A DNA stretch of 64,000 bases from Epilithonimonas sp042695135. Its GTDB lineage: Bacteria > Bacteroidota > Bacteroidia > Flavobacteriales > Weeksellaceae. The DNA is taken from the NCBI RefSeq assembly GCF_042695135.1, contig NZ_CP170547.1, forward strand, positions 3,100,001 through 3,164,000, in the 5' to 3' direction. Shown one piece after another: positions 26,656 to 36,026 of the stretch. A model generated the notes under the pieces. The model had not been told where the DNA came from. It saw nothing but the letters and a program-made list of their open reading frames with translations, and ran no database searches. A program made the position numbers and the translations under genes. Within the stretch, counting starts at the first letter, position 1. Each line of letters starts with the position of its first letter.

Positions 26656-29600
26656 TTATTTGATAATTTTCTTTGTCCTAATGTTTCCGGAATTTTCTGC
26701 TTTTATAATGAATATTCCGTTTGGTAAACTGTCAGCGTTAATTATCAGATTATTTTCTTTTGAAAATACTTTACGGATAAGTTTTCCACTGGCATCATAA
26801 ACTTCTACATGACCCAATTTTTGAGCAGATTGAATGATAAAATCCTCTCCGTTTCTGTAAACCAAGAATTCAGATTTTTTGGTTTCGTCGGAACTGAGCA
26901 CCTTATCTTTATATACAATCTCAAAGCGTGTATTATTGGTGCCTTTCGTCGCTTCAAAAGTATAATTGGATTGAGAACTCAAATTAATATATTTGTCCAA
27001 AACCTTATCTCGAAGGTAAATAGTCTGAATACCATCGAAAATCCCTTCTGCTGTTCTAAGACTTATCGTGTAATTTCCGTTCTCAGAAAAAACATTCCCC
27101 AAGGTCACTACATCATCCGTTGTGAAATTATCCGATTTTCCCTGGATCGCTAATTTTTTAGCACCTAATAAAGAATAGAAAGAGTCCGAGCCTATGGCAA
27201 ACAGTTCACCATCGAAATCAGTTTCATAATTGTTTGTAGCACCTGTAATGTATCCTAAGAGAATCGTATTCACCAAATTATTTGGGGAAGTAAGCGTCAG
27301 CCAAAATCTATTTTTAGAAGCTTTCTGATAAAAATTACCGTTGTCTGTAACCCTGATATTATTATCAAAATTCAAAGGCAGATCTTTGCCAGTATCTTTT
27401 ACCTGAATGATAAAAGCCTGTCCAACTTTTATTTTTCCATCCGGTATTACAGATCCATCATAGGGATTACTCGGATTATAAGTTGCCGGGGAACCGCCTG
27501 TCCCGTTGTATATGGCATAGTTATTTCCATTATAACCGGAACCGACCTGTATTGGTGTATAGCTGTTATTGGTCCAGAAAAATGCCGTAGAATATATTTT
27601 TGTATTATTAAGAGTAAATAATTTGTCAAAATCTATATTGGAAGGATATGGGTTCCCGATAAGATTGAAGCCGTGGACAGCACTTGTCCATTTTAGATTT
27701 TGATATTGAATATTTCCGTTATTAGGTATTCCCGTAAAGGTATAAGTCTTTGTATAACCATTAGTTCCATTTTCTGCCCGTATGGCATAGCCTTTTCCGG
27801 TAAGGAAATTCACATCACCAGTTACCGCAAACATATCATTAGCTTCATTATACTGCAGATAGCCATTGGATGGGGTATTTGGAGAAAATCCCGCTGCACC
27901 TTTGATCAACTGACCATTGACCGGTGAACTCCAGTACACATAGTCGATTTGATTGGTGACATTGTTCATATCCGTTACTTGTCTTTCCACAATAATATTT
28001 CCCTGGTTTGCAACATTTTCTTTTTGGATAAGATTGGCATCGCTTTCTACTACAAAATTATTAGCAGAACCCAAATTGGTAATTTTCTTTTTCACAGTAA
28101 CCGGGAAGTTTGGTTTTACTCTAATACTTCCACTGGTATTTACTGTCAAATCACAGACATCAAGAACACCATCCTCCTGTGTATTATAGCTTCCTGCTAT
28201 CACCACCTTACTTCCCAAAACAGGCATTCCGTTTGACCAGACATTGCTTGCCCAGATATTGTTTGCATCTTTAATTTGCGCTGCATTGGTTGCGGTATAA
28301 CAGGTCTGCGTATTTTCTCTTACCTGACAGTAATATTGAAAATTAGCTAGACCGCTGACATCACTTATGTTTAATGTCTGGGAATTTGCGCCTGAATATA
28401 CCCCGCCGTCTATAATCGCTGTCCAGTTGCCAGTGGTTCCTAAAACATACCATTGATAAGTTAATCCATTCCCTCCAGCATAACCCTCTGTAGCTGTTAA
28501 TGCCAAAGATGTATTCACATCACAAGTCAATGTGTAGCTTGGCTGTGTAACGACTATTGGTGACGATTTCACAGCAGGAACCTGAGCCACCTCATCAGCC
28601 GGCAGGCACTCACCTGCATCCAGAGTTTGCGTTGTCCATTGTGCATCATTATAGGTTGTGGCAGGAGCGAGATTAGTATTATTTCTTCGCATGTAATATC
28701 CTATGTAGTTTGGTGCTTTTACATCATCAATAACAGTAGTTCCTTTCATCAATCGAAAACCGTCATCAGCATTAAAACCGCTTGTAATACTTCCGTTACC
28801 TGTCGGTGCAATCCCACAAAGCGATCCACTTACACCAATGACTGCAAGCTGCCCGGAAGCCAGATTGCCTGACAATGTTCCATAACTGCTGTAAGTATCT
28901 CCATAGGTACCTGCTCTGAAAAAACTGTAATCCGCTAAATTTACAGTTGCATTCGTTCCATTATAGATAGATACAACACCGCCTACACCACCGTTCTCAT
29001 CATAAACTTCATAGATAATAATATCCGAGGCATAAGTACTGCCTGATCCAGACCCTCCTAGTGGTGCTTCGCAGCTTGTAGTATCATTTTTTATTAAAGT
29101 AAAAGCTGTTTCTGAATCACAGGTCAAAGATGTATCGACGATGATATTGCCATCTGCATTAGCTGGAACTGTAGCTTTAAGAATTGTTGCGCTGACATAT
29201 TCCACAACAGCATCCACGGTTCCAAATTTCACCGTTGAGGCAGCAGTAAAGTCTGAACCCGTTATGGTTACTACAGTTCCTGCAGGTCCGGTAGTCGGGA
29301 ATGCAGTAAGCGAAGCCGGCACACAGGCAGCAAGGACATTACCTTTAAAATCAAAATCATTGATACTGAATGTTCTTGTAGATGCACTTACACCATATGT
29401 ATAAAACCTAAAAGTTATAGGGGTAGTAATATTCTGATAAGCTGCTCCAGATAAGTTTATGGTAGTTCCGCTTACTGTGGGCGTTCCTATATTTGAAATA
29501 AATCCATCTAAACTTGACCTAAAAGCATGATTTGAAGCTCCTCCCGATATTTGACCTGTATATGCAAAGCTGTCAAAATCTATTTTATAATTAGTATTAG

Positions 29601-32190
29601 GTGTTAATGTAAATTCAAAATAATCATTAGCATCAAGTGTAGTAGTGCTCCATGCACTAGCAGAATATCGGTCATTGGCAGCTGCACCTGTAATCCCGCT
29701 CCCTTTACTAATACCGGACACTATGATATTTGCATTTTTCACATCGCCTGTTGTATAAAAACCTGTAGATTGTCCCGGATTGGTTCCTGTAATTGGATTA
29801 TTCCAGATAGATACTGGTGTGACGTTTACAGAAAGTGTTACTACATCAGACGTTTTGCTGGTACAATCATTACTTACGATCACACGATATTTGTATCCGT
29901 TTTTTGTTAGCGGTACATTTATAAGAGAAAGTGTACTACTGCTTGTTCCTACATTTACCCAGCTGCCTGCCAAACCTGTCGGACTTTCTTGCCATTGATA
30001 AGTAAAAGGCGCCGTTCCGGATGCAGTTACTGTAAATGTAGCAGTTGCCCCAATGGCTACATTTTGGTTAGTTGGCTGTGTACCTATGCCCGCACCAACA
30101 GCAATGACAACAGGCGATCCGGTTACGTACGAACCGGCACTCCAACAGAAGCCATTATAAGCACGTACGTAATACAAACCTCCCACTGTTACAGTATAAG
30201 GCTCTGCAACTTCTGCTCCCGGAGCAAAAACTAGAGGATTAGCCGTAGAAGTACCACCCGAAACAGTCTGCCAGTAATAAGTAACACCGTCCTGTATCGG
30301 ATCAGACAACTCATAAACAAGGGTTGCAGAAGCACAATAAGGATTATCCAATTCTATATCACCGTTTGGATTTACTGGTACATCACAAGCTGTAGTCTGA
30401 CTGCGTGGGTTATTGGTAGGCGTTGTTGTATTGTAAAGATAAGTTCCGGAACAGATGTTATATTCATAAGCTCTGTAATAATAGGTCGTAGAAGGAGATA
30501 ATCCTGTAACAGCAATAGTATTACCCGTACCTGTATAGATTACTTGTTCTCCGCTTCCGCTATAAATACTATTCGCTGCAGGTAAAGTGTTGGAAGGATT
30601 TGTGAAACTGTTGCTTGTATTGATTATTACAACCCTTCCCATTCCATTGCCACCTGTAAAATTAACAGTCATCCCATTAGTCCCTACCGAAGTAAATGAT
30701 GAAACCGTAGATTGTGTTGTAGGTGCAAGACAAGCCGCAACGGTTCCTGACAAAGTTACTACAGGTCCAGATGCATCACCGCCTCCTTCTATTGTAATGA
30801 TATCATTGCTGGCATTATTATAAGTTCCCGCAGACAGTCCTGCTTTCAAACGAACCAAAACTGCTTTGCTGGTTCCGTTGTATGCCGTCAGCACCACAGG
30901 TCCGGTAGTATAACTTACCCAGGTCGTTCCATTATCTATAGAAATTTCATAATTATCGCCTGGCAGAAGACTCACATCTGTACCGTCCAAATTGGCGCCT
31001 GTTAGGGTAAAAGATTTCGTAGCAGATGGTCCGTAACCTTCCACATAAGTAAAGGCTGACAAAGTGGATGGTGTAGTGGAAAGCTCTGGTGTTGTTGGTA
31101 TCCAATGGGCATATAGCGTCGTAGTTGCATTACCAGTTGAAGGTGTATATGTAGCACCTGCAGCATAGTCCGCGGTAGTTCCTGCTGCAGTAATCTTCCA
31201 TCCTGCAAAGGTATAATCCGTTCTGGTAAGACCACTTCCATTATTCAGGGCTGTGGTAATGCTGTTATAATTGGTTTGAGCTGTGGGTGTTGTTCCCGTA
31301 CCACCATTGGCATTATAAGTTATCGTATAAGCCCATCTTGCATATAATGTAGTATTTGCACCAGGCATAGAATAGTTCGCACCTGAATTATAATTTGTCC
31401 CATTACCTATGGAATTCACATTCCAGCCAGAGAAGGTATAACCTGATCTTGTAAGTGTTGTGGATGGAAGTGTAATAACAGTTCCCGAGGGATTACTTAC
31501 CGCAGAAGGAGCAGTACCGGTGCCGCCATTCGCATTATAAGTAAGAGTATAATTGGTAACACCGTATATATGCTTTCCGATATATTCTGTATCAGTACTT
31601 GTTGCTGCCGCAATCTGTGCTAAAGTTCTGGATGTCCACTCGGAAACTGTAAAAGTAGTGTTAGAGGATAAAATGTTAGAATTTCTATGATAAGAAACAT
31701 CTTTATTATTAATACCGACACCGAATGCATCTACAATAGTACTTGTTCCTGTAAAAATTGCCAAAGCATCATTGCCATTAAATGCCGCAACTGTAGTATT
31801 GAAAGTATTCGCGGTTGGCATCGGATTATGAGGTACAGTTGTGCTTGCGCTGCTATTTCTCATCAAGTAGCTTTGACCGGGCGTTAATGTTCCGGATAAA
31901 ACTATAGAAGACGACGGTGTCCCGCTTATTGCCCCATTGCCTGTATCTCCGCTGACAGTCCATATTCCGAGCTTATAACCGCCGGCAGCCATGTCAATAT
32001 CAGATGTGCCAACATTGGTTATCTCTATCCATTTGTCATTACTTGACCCTTCGTAGACTTGGGAAATAATAAGTTTTTGACCAAAAAATGTTGTACTGGT
32101 AAGCAATAATAAAAACAAAAAAAATGTTTTGATCCGCCTAATTTGTGGGAATTGTGGGAATGTCTTTTTTAAGAATAAATTTGTTTTCAT
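26656..32190 (-). CDS. Giant T9SS-secreted protein D: lamin-tail, InlB-like, Ig and IPT/TIG domains
   Basis: The ATG at 32190 (1844 residues) is chosen over 32229 because a -7 box at 32213-32220 sits in the longer frame. A signal peptide ends near TTFFGQ. Domains in order: a lamin-tail domain (about 36-210; IISQVYEGSSNDKWIEITN), two InlB-like repeats (about 212-360; GYTFSGWNVNSIGNGTNY), FN3-like regions, an Ig-like domain (about 710-790; PFTYQWQESP), an IPT/TIG domain (about 950-1035; PTTGPAGTVVTITGSDFTA), a second lamin-tail-like domain (about 1045-1190), another Ig-like domain, then the shared C-terminal module (IDYVYWSSPVNGQ, GNPYPSNIDF) ending GIFIIKAENSGNIRTKKIIK. The InlB part is close to that of protein C. 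The lamin-tail start is common in secreted nucleases and surface proteins, but no nuclease motif is visible. Confidence 0.88.
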   Translation of the reverse strand: MKTNLFLKKTFPQFPQIRRIKTFFLFLLLLTSTTFFGQKLIISQVYEGSSNDKWIEITNVGTSDIDMAAGGYKLGIWTVSGDTGNGAISGTPSSSIVLSGTLTPGQSYLMRNSSASTTVPHNPMPTANTFNTTVAAFNGNDALAIFTGTSTIVDAFGVGINNKDVSYHRNSNILSSNTTFTVSEWTSRTLAQIAAATSTDTEYIGKHIYGVTNYTLTYNANGGTGTAPSAVSNPSGTVITLPSTTLTRSGYTFSGWNVNSIGNGTNYNSGANYSMPGANTTLYARWAYTITYNANGGTGTTPTAQTNYNSITTALNNGSGLTRTDYTFAGWKITAAGTTADYAAGATYTPSTGNATTTLYAHWIPTTPELSTTPSTLSAFTYVEGYGPSATKSFTLTGANLDGTDVSLLPGDNYEISIDNGTTWVSYTTGPVVLTAYNGTSKAVLVRLKAGLSAGTYNNASNDIITIEGGGDASGPVVTLSGTVAACLAPTTQSTVSSFTSVGTNGMTVNFTGGNGMGRVVIINTSNSFTNPSNTLPAANSIYSGSGEQVIYTGTGNTIAVTGLSPSTTYYYRAYEYNICSGTYLYNTTTPTNNPRSQTTACDVPVNPNGDIELDNPYCASATLVYELSDPIQDGVTYYWQTVSGGTSTANPLVFAPGAEVAEPYTVTVGGLYYVRAYNGFCWSAGSYVTGSPVVIAVGAGIGTQPTNQNVAIGATATFTVTASGTAPFTYQWQESPTGLAGSWVNVGTSSSTLSLINVPLTKNGYKYRVIVSNDCTSKTSDVVTLSVNVTPVSIWNNPITGTNPGQSTGFYTTGDVKNANIIVSGISKGSGITGAAANDRYSASAWSTTTLDANDYFEFTLTPNTNYKIDFDSFAYTGQISGGASNHAFRSSLDGFISNIGTPTVSGTTINLSGAAYQNITTPITFRFYTYGVSASTRTFSINDFDFKGNVLAACVPASLTAFPTTGPAGTVVTITGSDFTAASTVKFGTVDAVVEYVSATILKATVPANADGNIIVDTSLTCDSETAFTLIKNDTTSCEAPLGGSGSGSTYASDIIIYEVYDENGGVGGVVSIYNGTNATVNLADYSFFRAGTYGDTYSSYGTLSGNLASGQLAVIGVSGSLCGIAPTGNGSITSGFNADDGFRLMKGTTVIDDVKAPNYIGYYMRRNNTNLAPATTYNDAQWTTQTLDAGECLPADEVAQVPAVKSSPIVVTQPSYTLTCDVNTSLALTATEGYAGGNGLTYQWYVLGTTGNWTAIIDGGVYSGANSQTLNISDVSGLANFQYYCQVRENTQTCYTATNAAQIKDANNIWASNVWSNGMPVLGSKVVIAGSYNTQEDGVLDVCDLTVNTSGSIRVKPNFPVTVKKKITNLGSANNFVVESDANLIQKENVANQGNIIVERQVTDMNNVTNQIDYVYWSSPVNGQLIKGAAGFSPNTPSNGYLQYNEANDMFAVTGDVNFLTGKGYAIRAENGTNGYTKTYTFTGIPNNGNIQYQNLKWTSAVHGFNLIGNPYPSNIDFDKLFTLNNTKIYSTAFFWTNNSYTPIQVGSGYNGNNYAIYNGTGGSPATYNPSNPYDGSVIPDGKIKVGQAFIIQVKDTGKDLPLNFDNNIRVTDNGNFYQKASKNRFWLTLTSPNNLVNTILLGYITGATNNYETDFDGELFAIGSDSFYSLLGAKKLAIQGKSDNFTTDDVVTLGNVFSENGNYTISLRTAEGIFDGIQTIYLRDKVLDKYINLSSQSNYTFEATKGTNNTRFEIVYKDKVLSSDETKKSEFLVYRNGEDFIIQSAQKLGHVEVYDASGKLIRKVFSKENNLIINADSLPNGIFIIKAENSGNIRTKKIIK

Positions 32191-32212
32191 TTCATTTGTT
32201 TTCGTTAGCAAG

Positions 32213-32220
32213 CAAATATA
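32213..32220 (-). promoter_or_regulatory. -7 promoter box of giant gene D
   Basis: TATATTTG on the minus strand lies 22 nt upstream of the ATG at 32190, giving a leader of about 16 nt. Spacing and sequence are very similar to the promoter of giant gene C. Confidence 0.75.
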
Positions 32221-32479
32221 ACTTATCATATAAGCCGAAAACCGATGAAATTAAATGTTAATAAATATATAACCATCTATTTATAAACGCTTTAAATTCA
32301 CTTAACAAACAACTAAAAGCATAAAACAATCAGCATTGAATAATATTCAAATTCATAAATAATTCATTTTTAATTAAATCGACATCAGTGTAAATTAAAA
32401 AAAATGCAAGCTTACGATTATGTTTTTTTAACCCTTCTTTTTGTCTGTCTGGAGATTTTTGACACTCTAACTCTCCAAC

Positions 32480-33259
32480 TCATTTAATCACCATCATCTG
32501 GCTATAGAGATTCTCCAGATGCAGGATCTTGGAAAAAGGACTTTCGATATTTTTCAGTTCGTCTTTTTCGTGGATATAGCTGTAGCGGGAAGCAATGTTA
32601 TACATATTGGAAACCAGCACCAGCCAGCATTCCTCCGTCTTGCAGTTATAGAGCGGATACTTGGAATTCTTCTTTTCTATGATCTGCAGGATTTTTTCGG
32701 AATGCAGCTCATCAAACAAAGAAAGGTTATACTCCAAAAACAAAAGAACGCCTTTCTGATGGGGCGTTCTTCTGATATGTTTTACAAATTTTGTATTTTT
32801 ATTATTGGTTATTGCAGACGAGATTTCTTTGATCAATTGCTCCGGCTGCATATAAAAATCCTGTTGCAGATAGTCTATGCTGAGATAATAGATCCCGGAA
32901 AGACTTTTATAATCCGACAGCAGACTCTCAACAGTTCGAAAGATATGATTAATATAACTTTCTTTTTTCTTGAGTTCAAAATGATTGATGATCTCCGAAA
33001 CTTCTACACCAATTCGTTTTCCTTTATAATTAATAATAAAATCGGGACTCTCTCCCACCAGGTTTTCGATTTCTATTTCCGGATAATGAGCAAACAGAGT
33101 ACTCAGAAGGAGAAGTTCGGTTTTTTTCTGATATTCCTCGCGCTCGTGCAGATTGGCCTGCCCAATAGAGTCGTACCATTTTGCCAGGTTATCTCCTTTG
33201 TTGGTTTTGGATGCCATACAGACTTCCAGATTTTTATTGAGGTCTTCACAAAAAATCAT
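32480..33259 (-). CDS. Uncharacterised protein with a PD-(D/E)XK-like motif
   Basis: The 259-residue protein has no signal peptide; an alternative start is Met15 at 33217. Residues 58-90 have a restriction-endonuclease-like core: a helix, then ENLVGESPDFII (Asp73), YKGKRIGVEVSEI (Glu86). The spacing Asp-X12-Glu-Val-Ser fits the PD-(D/E)XK fold, but the usual lysine is Ser, a substitution known in some members. The rest is helical and charged, without recognised domains. There is no methyltransferase or other partner beside it; neighbours are a giant surface gene and the GT35 gene. It may be a lone nuclease-fold protein or a degenerate one. An opposing open frame (32519-33280) is judged a shadow because the minus frame has the coherent fold motif and normal composition. 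Confidence 0.6.
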   Translation of the reverse strand: MIFCEDLNKNLEVCMASKTNKGDNLAKWYDSIGQANLHEREEYQKKTELLLLSTLFAHYPEIEIENLVGESPDFIINYKGKRIGVEVSEIINHFELKKKESYINHIFRTVESLLSDYKSLSGIYYLSIDYLQQDFYMQPEQLIKEISSAITNNKNTKFVKHIRRTPHQKGVLLFLEYNLSLFDELHSEKILQIIEKKNSKYPLYNCKTEECWLVLVSNMYNIASRYSYIHEKDELKNIESPFSKILHLENLYSQMMVIK

Positions 33260-33542
33260 ATCGCTTTTATTAGAAATTAAACCTGTTTAAATTTAATAAA
33301 TTATTGATTACAAAACACTTGTATTAATTAAAATTAACAAAAGAAAGATTAATAATTAAGAAATGAGATTCAAACTGAAAGATCTAAGAAATAAAAGGAA
33401 AGCTTCCTAAACAAGCAATCCGAAATCAATGCCACGATTGATAGTTGATTTTTTGAACATTCTAAGTTCCTAAATTACCGTACAAAAAACTAATTCCTAT
33501 ATTTGCACGCATAGATAAGACCTTAAAAAAAATATAACACTA
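33260..33542. other. 283-bp spacer with the promoter of the GT35 gene
   Basis: No gene is seen between the divergent genes at 32480-33259 and 33543-35195. The right part holds an exact TAnnTTTG box at 33498-33505. The remainder is AT-rich without obvious repeats. Confidence 0.6.
33498..33505 (+). promoter_or_regulatory. -7 promoter box of the GT35 gene
   Basis: TATATTTG is an exact match to TAnnTTTG, 37 nt upstream of the ATG at 33543, giving a leader of roughly 30 nt. Confidence 0.7.
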
Positions 33543-35195
33543 ATGGATTTTAAAAACTTCAAGATGCCCTACAGCATCAATCCAAATTACTCAAAGAAAA
33601 CAGCCTATTTCTCTATGGAATTCGCGATCGACCAGGCTCTGAAAATTTACAGCGGCGGTCTCGGATTTCTTGCAGGATCTCACATGAAAAGTGCATATAA
33701 CCTGAAGCAGGATTTCGTTGGAATAGGGATTTTATGGAAATATGGTTACTACGATCAAGCAAGAAACCTGGATCAAACCCTGAATCCGATCTGGACAAAA
33801 AAAATGTACAGCTTTCTGGAAGATACAGGCATCAAATTCCAGATCGAGATCCACAATGCTCCGGTTTGGGTGAAAGTATGGTATCTGAATCCGGAAACCT
33901 TCAAAACATGTCCAATGTTTTTCCTGAGCACGGATGTTCCTGAAAATGATCATTTATCAAAAACAATCTGCCACAAATTATACGACGCCAACGAATCTAC
34001 CAAAGTTGCACAATATATCCTTCTTGGGAAAGGCGGTGCAAAATTACTGGACGAAATAAATCTTGAAAGAGAAGTTTATCACCTGAACGAAGCGCACGGA
34101 CTGCCGGCAGCTTTTTACCTGCTGAGAAAATACGGTGGTGATCTTTCCAAAGTGAAGGAAAAACTGGTTTTCACAACGCACACGCCGGAAGAAGCTGGCA
34201 ACGAAAAACATAACATTTACCTTTGTCACGATATGTCCTATTTCTGCGGATTGACGATAGATGAGGTGAAAACGATAGAAGGCGTGCAGGATGACAAATT
34301 CAACCATTCACTTTGTGCCTTGAGAATGGCGAGAATTGCCAATGGTGTTTCACAATTGCACGGTGTTGTTTCCAGAGAGATGTGGAACAAATATCCTGGA
34401 ATATGCGAGATCAAATCCATTACCAATGCCCAGGAATTCAAATATTGGGCAGACAAACCGCTTTATGATGCTAAGGATGAAAGTGATGACGCTGAATTTG
34501 ACTACAGAAAATCCCACCTCAAGAAAAGAACCTTCAAAATAGTTGCAGACCAGACGGGGAAATTATTTGATCCGAAAGTTCTGACCATCGTCTGGGCAAG
34601 GCGTTTTGCAGGCTATAAGAGAGCGGATCTACTTTTGGCAGACAAAGAGCGTTTCAGAAAAATGCTGGAAAACAAAGAACATCCGGTTCAGATCATCTGG
34701 GCAGGAAAGCCTTACCCAATGGATTACGGGGCGATCTCAACTTTCAATAATCTTGTTGAGGAAAGTAAAAACCATAAGAATATGGCCGTTCTTACAGGCT
34801 ACGAATTATCATTAAGCAAATCTCTGAAACAAGGTTCTGATATTTGGTTAAATAATCCAAGAGTGCCAAGAGAAGCCTCCGGAACCAGCGGAATGACAGC
34901 TTCTATGAACGGATCCGTAAATCTCTCTACAGATGACGGATGGATTCCGGAATTTGCAAAACACGGCGAAAACTCATTCGTAGTTCCAAAAGCAGATTAC
35001 GACAACTGGCCAACAATAGAACAGGATCAATTTGACCTTAATAATCTTTATGATGTTTTGGAAAACGAAATCATCCCGGCCTATTACGAAGATCAAAACA
35101 AATGGAGAAAGATCGTACAAACTGCGATGGACGATGTGAAAACACAGTTTAACAGCGATAGAATGGCAGACGAATATTACAAATTGATGTATTAA
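33543..35195 (+). CDS. Alpha-glucan phosphorylase family protein (GT35) lacking the PLP lysine
   Basis: The 550-residue protein matches the short bacterial alpha-glucan phosphorylase family: YFSMEFAIDQALKIYSGGLG (residues 22-41), VYHLNEAHGLPAAF (about 178), FTTHTPEEAGNEKH (about 215), IVWARRFAGYKRADLL (about 350), and EASGTSGMTASMNG (444-457). Family members release glucose-1-phosphate from glycogen or maltodextrin using pyridoxal phosphate bound to a lysine. In the usual motif (EASGTGNMK or EASGTSGMK) that lysine follows the Met; here residue 452 is Thr (codon ACA at 34896-34898). It is either a variant clade working without covalently bound PLP or a different glucosyl enzyme. No other glycogen genes are nearby. 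A terminator follows, so it is monocistronic. Confidence 0.85.
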   Translation: MDFKNFKMPYSINPNYSKKTAYFSMEFAIDQALKIYSGGLGFLAGSHMKSAYNLKQDFVGIGILWKYGYYDQARNLDQTLNPIWTKKMYSFLEDTGIKFQIEIHNAPVWVKVWYLNPETFKTCPMFFLSTDVPENDHLSKTICHKLYDANESTKVAQYILLGKGGAKLLDEINLEREVYHLNEAHGLPAAFYLLRKYGGDLSKVKEKLVFTTHTPEEAGNEKHNIYLCHDMSYFCGLTIDEVKTIEGVQDDKFNHSLCALRMARIANGVSQLHGVVSREMWNKYPGICEIKSITNAQEFKYWADKPLYDAKDESDDAEFDYRKSHLKKRTFKIVADQTGKLFDPKVLTIVWARRFAGYKRADLLLADKERFRKMLENKEHPVQIIWAGKPYPMDYGAISTFNNLVEESKNHKNMAVLTGYELSLSKSLKQGSDIWLNNPRVPREASGTSGMTASMNGSVNLSTDDGWIPEFAKHGENSFVVPKADYDNWPTIEQDQFDLNNLYDVLENEIIPAYYEDQNKWRKIVQTAMDDVKTQFNSDRMADEYYKLMY

Positions 35196-35220
35196 TTCTT
35201 CTTTAATTCTTAACATAATC

Positions 35221-35252
35221 AAAGCCTTTCAGTAATCCTGAAAGGCTTTTTC
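35221..35252 (+). terminator. Rho-independent terminator after the GT35 gene
   Basis: A 12-bp perfect stem (AAAGCCTTTCAG at 35221-35232, CTGAAAGGCTTT at 35238-35249) with a 5-nt loop ends in a run of T. It lies 26 bp after the stop codon. Confidence 0.9.
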
Positions 35253-35294
35253 GTAAATTGCCGGAAAATCAATAATTATTTAAACAATTAAACT

Positions 35295-35936
35295 ATGAAC
35301 AAAAGTCTTTTCATTTTAGTATTTATCTTTTCATCAGTTTCTATATTTGGTCAAAAATTCCAAAAAGTTGTGATTGAAAATATGGACGGAAGCACAAAAA
35401 CAGGATTAGTAAACGGAAAAAGCCTGTCAGATTCAAAAGAAATTAAATTCAAAACTGACGAAAATTCTAAAGTTGAGCCGATCTTAAAATCATCTGTAAA
35501 ATCAATAGACTTTTATTCTTCTAATGACAAAATCTATCACATTGATAATATTTTTCTCACTAATGAAAAGAAAACTAAAACAACATCCGAATGGATGCTG
35601 AAACTGATTTCCGGCTATTATGACCTCTATATCATTGCAGATTATTCTTTTGATAAACAAGGAAATCTTACACTTTCCACAGATTATCGCGTAGGCAGAG
35701 ATCTCCCGGAATTTTATTACTTCATAAAAAAACCAAGCGAAAAATATGCAGATATTTTTGCACTTTACAGTCCTTCTCCAACTTATTTCGGGTTACATAA
35801 AATATTAAAAGAAAGCGTTACTAAATTTATGTCGGATGATAAAGCTCTCGTAGATAAAGTTGAAAAGAAAAAATTATCAACTAAAAACATAGAACAGATC
35901 GTAAAGGAATATAATGAATATAAATCTGCTAATTAA
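35295..35936 (+). CDS. Secreted or periplasmic protein of unknown function
   Basis: The 213-residue product has a signal peptide (MNKSLFILVFIFSSVSIFGQ). The mature part opens with a strand-turn pattern (KVVIENMDGSTKTGLV) that looks like a small beta domain, followed by mixed alpha/beta sequence with DLYIIADYSFDKQGNLTL and a Lys-rich helical C-terminus. It has no lipobox, metal-binding cluster or T9SS tail. It stands alone between two terminators. I do not recognise a family. The layout recalls the many small envelope proteins of Flavobacteriia. Confidence 0.7.
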   Translation: MNKSLFILVFIFSSVSIFGQKFQKVVIENMDGSTKTGLVNGKSLSDSKEIKFKTDENSKVEPILKSSVKSIDFYSSNDKIYHIDNIFLTNEKKTKTTSEWMLKLISGYYDLYIIADYSFDKQGNLTLSTDYRVGRDLPEFYYFIKKPSEKYADIFALYSPSPTYFGLHKILKESVTKFMSDDKALVDKVEKKKLSTKNIEQIVKEYNEYKSAN

Positions 35937-35945
35937 ATAAAATTC

Positions 35946-35979
35946 AAAACCCTGATATTATACGACATCAGGGTTTTTT
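35946..35979 (+). terminator. Rho-independent terminator after the secreted unknown
   Basis: An 8-bp stem (ACCCTGAT at 35949-35956, ATCAGGGT at 35967-35974), extended by A-T pairs, is followed by TTTTTT. It sits between converging genes (35295-35936 plus, aceA minus) and could serve both, since A-runs flank it on the other side. Confidence 0.85.
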
Positions 35980-36026
35980 GTTGACATATTTCGAAATTTC
36001 AACAATTATAATATGGATGGATGTGT

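Noticed and set aside
32191..32229. N-terminal extension of giant protein D to 32229
   Set aside because: A promoter box at 32213-32220 overlaps it, as in giant gene C.
32519..33280. A 253-codon open frame on the plus strand opposite the PD-(D/E)XK-like gene
   Set aside because: The minus frame has a coherent fold motif and normal charged composition; the plus frame is Phe/Ile-rich without domain features and its extent mirrors the real gene, as expected for a shadow.
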